Source: Alphaproteobacteria bacterium
Lineage (GTDB): Bacteria > Pseudomonadota > Alphaproteobacteria > GCA-2731375
Assembly: GCA_030746295.1 (NCBI GenBank)
Contig: JASLMY010000191.1
Span: 1 to 9,614, forward strand
Length of the DNA stretch: 9,614 bases
Reading direction: 5' to 3'
Shown: piece after piece, positions 6,425-9,614 of the stretch
Position numbering within the stretch: position 1 is the stretch's first letter
Layout of the letters: the number at the start of each line of letters is the position of its first letter
Translations under genes and position numbers: made by a program
Notes under the pieces: model-generated
Database searches by the model: none
Told to the model about the DNA's origin: nothing
Seen by the model: the letters and a program-made list of their open reading frames with translations, nothing else

Positions 6425-6934
6425 ATGGCGGCACGGGCCATCGACGGCACCAAAGGCGATGCTCGCGGCCGGCGGAGGTCGCCGGCGGCACGGCTCCTTC
6501 TCGGCTTGGCCTCGCTCATGCTTGGGAGCACGCTCTTCGCCGCCGCCGCGAGCGCACAGAGCGCCACCGAAGCGCACAAGACCCCGACCGCCCCGGCGGA
6601 ATGGCTGGCGAAGAAGAACCCCATCCCCAAGGCAGAGATGGACGCGAAGTTCTTCAAGAAGGCGGCCCGGCTCTACAAGCGAAAGTGCAAGTCCTGTCAC
6701 GGCATCGAGGGCGACGGCAAGGGCCGCAAGGCGGAGTTCATCGAGATCAAGCCCGTCGCCTTCGCCGAACCCGGCTATCTGGCCGGCCGCAAGGACGGGC
6801 AGCTCTTCTGGATCGTGATGAACGGCAGCCCGGGCACCGAGATGGAGCCCCGGGGACCCGGCACGCGCGAGAACCTGACCGAGCGCGAGCTTTGGAGCCT
6901 GATCGCCTACATCCGCCACGCCTTCACGCGCTAG
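6425..6934 (+). CDS. Periplasmic monoheme cytochrome c, role in nitrite reduction not fixed
   Basis: A class I cytochrome c of 169 residues with this start. A long, arginine-rich leader precedes a hydrophobic stretch and a cleavage site at AAASA|Q. The heme motif CKSCH (C88, C91, H92) sits in RKCKSCHGIEGDGKG, with a probable axial Met140 in GTEMEPRGP. The C-terminal helix LTERELWSLIAYIRHAF is typical of the fold. The start at 6425 was chosen because GGAGGG (6415-6420) lies 4-5 nt upstream; an in-frame ATG at 6410 has no such site. Divergent from the nirE operon, and on the same strand as nirS, it is a plausible electron donor to the reductase (a NirM-like role), but this is inferred from position only. 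No close named family is recognised. Confidence 0.85.
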   Translation: MAARAIDGTKGDARGRRRSPAARLLLGLASLMLGSTLFAAAASAQSATEAHKTPTAPAEWLAKKNPIPKAEMDAKFFKKAARLYKRKCKSCHGIEGDGKGRKAEFIEIKPVAFAEPGYLAGRKDGQLFWIVMNGSPGTEMEPRGPGTRENLTERELWSLIAYIRHAFTR

Positions 6935-7115
6935 GTGCCAGGAGGGGTCGGCGCCGCCTTGAGGTGGGCGAAATCGGCATAAGAGGCCGGCCATGGCCGC
7001 CGCCGCCGAATGGCGAATGGGCGCGTTGCGCGTCACCGGTCCGCGGAGCGAAGCCGGAGCGAATCGCCGTTCGCCGCAGGATACTCGGGTCGCTCGGCAC
7101 GGAGGTGAGCGAAGG

Positions 7116-7772
7116 ATGACTTACAGGCTTTACAATCGCGACGGCTCGGGCGGTTTCGTCGTCGAAGCCGCCTTGGCTCTGGCCGAGGCGCCCTACGAAT
7201 TGGTCGCCCTGGAATCGAGTCCCGGCACGCCCTTGCCGGAGAGCTTTCGCGAAATCAATCCCTGGGGCCAAGTGCCGGTGCTCTACTTGCCGGATGGGAC
7301 CATGATGACGGAGTCGGCCGCGATGATCGTCCACATCGCAGCCTGCCATCCCGAGAAGGACTTGGCACCCCGCCCCGGCACGCCGGCACACGGGCAGTTC
7401 CTGCGCTGGACCGTCTTCATGAGCGTCAACCTCTACGAAGGCATCCTTCGCAAGGGGTACCCTCGGCGATACACCACGGATGCCGACGGTGCCGCCGGCG
7501 TCTCCGAGGCCGGGGCGAAACGCCTCAGGGACGGCCTCGGCCTGATCGAAAGCGAGCTCCGGCCAGGCGCCTACCTGTTGGGGAAGACGATGTCGGTGGC
7601 GGATGTCTATCTCGCCATGTTGAACGCCTGGCACGGCATCGGCGAAGGTCTGCCGGGCTGCGACGCGCTGACCCATCGTGTCGCGGCGCATCCCGTCATA
7701 GCCCCGATCTGGCAGCGAAACTTCGATCACCGCCTGTCGACGCTGTGGGGCCGGACGGAAGCAAGCGGCTAG
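7116..7772 (+). CDS. Glutathione S-transferase family protein
   Basis: A 218-residue cytosolic GST-fold protein. The N-terminal thioredoxin-like domain (about 1-80) has LYNRDGSGGF, where Ser11 may be the catalytic hydroxyl, although the usual family pattern is not exact. NPWGQVPVLYLPDG contains the cis-Pro54 and ESAAMIVHIA the Glu66-Ser67 pair that holds the glutathione gamma-glutamyl group. The helical C-terminal domain contains GKTMSVADVYLAML (157-170), the N-capping box with Ser160 and Asp163. The ATG at 7116 has GGAGG at 7101-7105 and fits the conserved fold start; the open frame reaches back to 6993 but that part has no GST sequence. The 181-bp gap to the cytochrome gene holds no clear promoter or T-tract terminator. 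Its substrate is unknown. A link to denitrification, such as nitrosative stress, is speculation. Confidence 0.85.
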   Translation: MTYRLYNRDGSGGFVVEAALALAEAPYELVALESSPGTPLPESFREINPWGQVPVLYLPDGTMMTESAAMIVHIAACHPEKDLAPRPGTPAHGQFLRWTVFMSVNLYEGILRKGYPRRYTTDADGAAGVSEAGAKRLRDGLGLIESELRPGAYLLGKTMSVADVYLAMLNAWHGIGEGLPGCDALTHRVAAHPVIAPIWQRNFDHRLSTLWGRTEASG

Positions 7773-7784
7773 AAGGCCTCGGCA

Positions 7785-7811
7785 ACACCTCGCGGCGAGA
7801 GCCGCAGGTGT
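7785..7811. terminator. Hairpin between convergent genes, possible bidirectional terminator
   Basis: ACACCT-c-GCGGC-GAGA-GCCGC-AGGTGT forms an 11-bp stem with one bulged C and a GAGA tetraloop. It lies 12 bp after the GST stop and 25 bp before the end of the convergent lectin-like gene. No T tract follows on either strand, so intrinsic termination is uncertain; it may rather protect 3' ends. Confidence 0.45.
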
Positions 7812-7836
7812 GAGCGCATGACCGCGAATTCCGCGC

Positions 7837-8805
7837 CTATCTCTCGCGGCACCATTCGATGTCGAGGCGGTGGCCGACGTCGCCCCATTGGACGACGTCG
7901 GCGCCCTCTTGCTGCGAGCCCTCGTCGACGGCGAGATAGAGGCCGCTGTTGCGGTTTCGGAACTTGTAGCAGTTGGCCGTCTCCGCCGCCTCGCGCTCCC
8001 AGATCAGGCTGGGCGCACCGGCGTTGGTCGACAGGACGACGCTCTGGCCCTGGGCGGTGGCATTGTCGGCGACGGCCAGGTATTTGGCACTCTCGGCATT
8101 CCTGATCTTGTAGACGCCGCCGTCCTGGCGTTCGAGCACCCAGGCGATGTCCGGGCGGTCGGCACGGCCCGATTGGATCACGTTTCGCCCCACCTCCGAG
8201 GTGCCGCCCTCGACGGCGAGATACATGCGGCTGTAATCGTTTCTGAGCTTGATCGCCTTGCCGGCAGCGGCATCCGCGTCCTCGAGGCTCTCGCGACACC
8301 AGACCACGCCGGGCCGGCCGGCATCCACACCTCGAACCGCCGTGACCCGCTTCGCGGTCGAGTCATCGGCCACGGCGAGATAGAGGCCGCTCACGCGGTT
8401 GCGCAATTTCCGGCATTCGGCGGAGCCGGCCCCTTCCAGCACCCATATCAGACCCGGCTGCCCGGTGTCGCGCCTCTGAACGGCATCGCCGCCTGCGCCG
8501 TCTGCGGTGACGGTCAGGTATCTGCCGCTGGCGGCGTTTCGGAGCTTGAAGCTGTCGCCGCCCTGGCGCTCGAAGATCCAGACGGCATCCGGCTGTCCGA
8601 CGTCGCGCCACTGGATCGCCTTGCCGCCGTCCTGCCGGACCGCGCCGGAAAGAGAGAGATAGAGCCCGCTCGCCCGGCTCCTCAGCTTGAATGCGTCCTC
8701 CGCCAAGGCGCCGGCGCCGGGCAGGGAAAGGGAAAGGGCGATCGCCAAGCCTGCCGCCGCCCGGGCTCCGTCGTACTTCATCGACGCCATTCGAACGCCG
8801 GACAT
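7837..8805 (-). CDS. Exported protein with six ricin-B-like beta-trefoil repeats
   Basis: Function unknown. The protein is 322 residues from the start used. A signal peptide ends at GAGALA|ED (residue 35). The rest is six tandem repeats of about 45-53 residues (37-83, 84-129, 130-182, 183-229, 230-277, 278-322), each of the form K-[LIF]-R-[NS]-x3-S-x2-YL-x-V ... [IV]-x-W. This resembles the RicinB_lectin_2/CBM13 fold, with the classic QxW changed to a W preceded by an aliphatic or acidic residue. Repeats 3 and 6 alone carry cysteines, at the second position (131, 279) and just after the tryptophan (170, 318), consistent with two three-repeat trefoils each closed by one disulfide. Sugar binding in the periplasm or outside the cell is plausible but unproven. 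The start is uncertain: ATGs at 8805, 8790 and 8781 all keep the signal peptide, and none has a strong ribosome site. Confidence 0.8.
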   Translation of the reverse strand: MSGVRMASMKYDGARAAAGLAIALSLSLPGAGALAEDAFKLRSRASGLYLSLSGAVRQDGGKAIQWRDVGQPDAVWIFERQGGDSFKLRNAASGRYLTVTADGAGGDAVQRRDTGQPGLIWVLEGAGSAECRKLRNRVSGLYLAVADDSTAKRVTAVRGVDAGRPGVVWCRESLEDADAAAGKAIKLRNDYSRMYLAVEGGTSEVGRNVIQSGRADRPDIAWVLERQDGGVYKIRNAESAKYLAVADNATAQGQSVVLSTNAGAPSLIWEREAAETANCYKFRNRNSGLYLAVDEGSQQEGADVVQWGDVGHRLDIEWCRER

Positions 8806-9101
8806 CCGGAGTCTCGAAGCCCAATCGCCGCTGTCGTCGAAAGCACGAGTCGTTCTCCGCCACTGGGGAGGTCGTTCACCGCCCGGAGACGCTAACACGA
8901 ACCGCAATCGGAGACGATTCGATCTGCGATCGGTCGGTCGGAAAACGTCTGTTTGGACCTCTCTCTGCTCGGACCCATGGAAAGAAGAGGCATCGAAGAG
9001 CCAGATCGAGGTGCCGAAGAGCGTTCGCAATCGCCTGCTCGGGCGAGCCTGTCAGTTTCGGTAGAAAAATGCGCGAACTGCGACCGTACAACACATGAGA
9101 A

Positions 9102-9115
9102 TTGACTTCCGTCAA
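9102..9115. promoter_or_regulatory. CRP/FNR-family (NnrR/DNR-like) operator of nirS
   Basis: TTGACTTCCGTCAA is identical in all 14 bases to the site before the nirE operon. Its centre (9108.5) is 41.5 bp upstream of the start point expected about 7 bp after the -10 box, the standard spacing for class II activation by FNR-like regulators. nirS genes are commonly activated by NO-sensing NnrR/DNR/Nnr proteins. The fifth base C/G instead of T/A departs from the FNR consensus, which may favour a dedicated NO regulator over FNR. Confidence 0.82.
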
Positions 9116-9137
9116 ACAAGGGCCATCCGCCGCCGGC

Positions 9138-9143
9138 TATAAT
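9138..9143 (+). promoter_or_regulatory. -10 box of the nirS promoter
   Basis: TATAAT is a perfect sigma-70 -10 hexamer. It lies 22 bp after the palindrome, with no good -35 box, as expected when an activator overlaps the -35 region. Predicted +1 is near 9150, leaving a leader of about 43 nt. Confidence 0.7.
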
Positions 9144-9177
9144 TGGTGACATTTTGGAATTATCGAAGCCAGTCCAG

Positions 9178-9184
9178 AAGGGAG
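9178..9184 (+). promoter_or_regulatory. Shine-Dalgarno of nirS
   Basis: AAGGGAG is followed by an 8-nt spacer and the ATG at 9193, which opens directly into a signal peptide. It supports this start. Confidence 0.65.
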
Positions 9185-9192
9185 ACTAGCTC

Positions 9193-9600
9193 ATGTGGAA
9201 GTTGCGCTGTATCGCGGTGCCGATCGCCCTCGGCATCGCCATGACAACGACAGTCGGAGGGGCGTTGGCGGCGAAGAAAATGCAGCCGATTCCAACCCTG
9301 ACGGACGAGGAGTTCAAGAAAGGGCAGCACATTTATTTCGACCGCTGCTCCGGGTGCCACGGCGCGCTCAGGAAGGGCGCCACGGGCCCGAACATCACGC
9401 CCGAGAAGACCCGCCTGAAGACCTTGGCGGCGCTCGACAAGATCCTCTTCGAGGGCACCGACGCCGGCATGCCAGGTTGGGGGCGGGACGGCTTCATGAC
9501 CCGCGAAGAGACCCAGCTGATGGCGAAGTACGTTCAGGGCGGATATCCTCATGATCGTCCGCTTGGCCTGTCATGTCGGTTCCTCCGGTTGAACAGCTGA
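9193..9600 (+). CDS. nirS: Truncated NirS (cytochrome cd1 nitrite reductase): cytochrome c domain only
   Basis: NirS reduces nitrite to nitric oxide in the periplasm, with heme c as electron entry and heme d1 as active site. Only the N-terminal part is present: signal peptide 1-26 (GGALA|AK), then a cytochrome c domain with IYFDRCSGCHGALRKGATGP (48-67; C52, C55, H56) and axial Met93 in GTDAGMPGWG. Homology to NirS is clear through LMAKYVQ (109-115, ending at 9537), where normal proteins continue into the PPxPPEWGM linker and the d1 propeller. Here 20 unrelated residues and a TGA at 9598-9600 follow, giving 135 residues against about 540-570. None of the three forward frames after 9538 shows the NirS continuation, so this is not a simple frameshift. 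It may be a pseudogene, an interrupted gene or an assembly artefact. As it stands the product cannot reduce nitrite. Confidence 0.8.
   Translation: MWKLRCIAVPIALGIAMTTTVGGALAAKKMQPIPTLTDEEFKKGQHIYFDRCSGCHGALRKGATGPNITPEKTRLKTLAALDKILFEGTDAGMPGWGRDGFMTREETQLMAKYVQGGYPHDRPLGLSCRFLRLNS
9538..9574 (-). other. Possible 5' end of another gene joined head-on to nirS
   Basis: On the minus strand, GGAGGA (9586-9581) is followed by a 6-nt spacer and an ATG at 9574, reading MTGQADDHEDIR before it runs into the antisense of nirS at about 9538 and stops soon after. The strong ribosome site and spacing suggest a genuine gene start truncated at the same breakpoint that cuts nirS. The product is not recognised; about 12 codons are too few to name a family. 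Confidence 0.35.
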
Positions 9601-9614
9601 CGTCGCCGGCACCA

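Larger units (their letters stand above)
8806..9192. other. Regulatory gap between lectin-like gene and nirS
   Basis: This stretch separates two divergent genes. From about 8940 to 9180 it is noticeably richer in A and T than the coding regions. The right part holds the nirS control elements: palindrome 9102-9115, TATAAT 9138-9143 and ribosome site 9178-9184. The left part contains the presumed leader and promoter of the lectin-like gene, for which no convincing -35/-10 pair was found. An open frame on the minus strand continues the lectin gene up to 9030, but its product there has no repeat or signal character. No RNA gene is seen. Confidence 0.6.

Noticed and set aside
6993..7115. Extension of the GST gene by 41 codons
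   Set aside because: The added residues are not GST-like. The fold begins at MTYRLYN, and GGAGG precedes the ATG at 7116.
8806..9030. Extension of the lectin-like gene to an ATG at 9030
   Set aside because: The extra 75 residues would bury the signal peptide, show no repeat character, and cover the more AT-rich intergenic DNA.
9160..9552. Minus-strand 130-residue frame over nirS
   Set aside because: It is antisense to the cytochrome c domain of nirS, which has signal peptide, CxxCH and axial Met in the forward frame.
1..9614. Search for CRISPR arrays, tRNA/rRNA genes, complete insertion sequences and riboswitches
   Set aside because: No regularly spaced repeats, tRNA-like structure, transposase motif or paired terminal repeats were seen by reading; the only repeated short motif of note is the 14-bp operator.

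Overview
The window is a denitrification gene cluster. It carries the genes for building heme d1, the special cofactor of cytochrome cd1 nitrite reductase, plus the 5' end of the reductase gene itself (nirS). The DNA is GC-rich and the minus-strand genes are packed with 1-16 bp gaps or short overlaps. Together with the nir content this suggests a denitrifying proteobacterium; an alphaproteobacterium is my best guess, but that is inference and no rRNA or tRNA is present to test it.

Layout. On the minus strand, read from 6202 down to 1, there is one compact operon: nirE - nirC - nirF - nirD - nirL - nirG - nirH - nirJ - nirN (nirN runs off the left edge). On the plus strand, divergent from nirE, lie a small periplasmic cytochrome c gene (6425-6934) and a glutathione S-transferase-family gene (7116-7772). 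A minus-strand gene for an exported protein of six beta-trefoil (ricin-B-like) repeats (7837-8805) follows, convergent with the GST gene. A 387-bp regulatory gap leads to nirS on the plus strand (9193 onward).

How they work together (established for these families). NirE methylates uroporphyrinogen III to precorrin-2. Dehydrogenation and iron insertion to siroheme must be done by enzymes encoded elsewhere. NirD/L/G/H decarboxylate siroheme to didecarboxysiroheme, and the radical SAM enzyme NirJ removes the propionate chains. The periplasmic proteins NirF and NirN carry out late steps, NirN forming the last double bond. NirC is a small periplasmic cytochrome c thought to serve as electron carrier. 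The product is heme d1 for NirS.

Two sequence-level observations stand out. First, the same 14-bp inverted repeat, TTGACTTCCGTCAA, lies upstream of both the nirE operon and nirS. At nirS it is centred exactly 41.5 bp before the start point predicted from a perfect TATAAT, the class II geometry of a CRP/FNR-family activator (NnrR/DNR/Nnr type). Second, nirS is recognisable only through its signal peptide and cytochrome c domain. Homology stops near 9538 and a stop codon follows at 9598. On the opposite strand of the foreign 3' piece there is a strong Shine-Dalgarno plus ATG, as if the 5' end of another gene had been joined head-on to nirS by rearrangement, insertion or chimeric assembly.

No CRISPR array, complete insertion sequence, tRNA or rRNA was seen. 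Most of the window is a well-known pathway. The least explained parts are the six-repeat lectin-like protein, the cytochrome c and GST between the two nir transcription units, and the nirS breakpoint.
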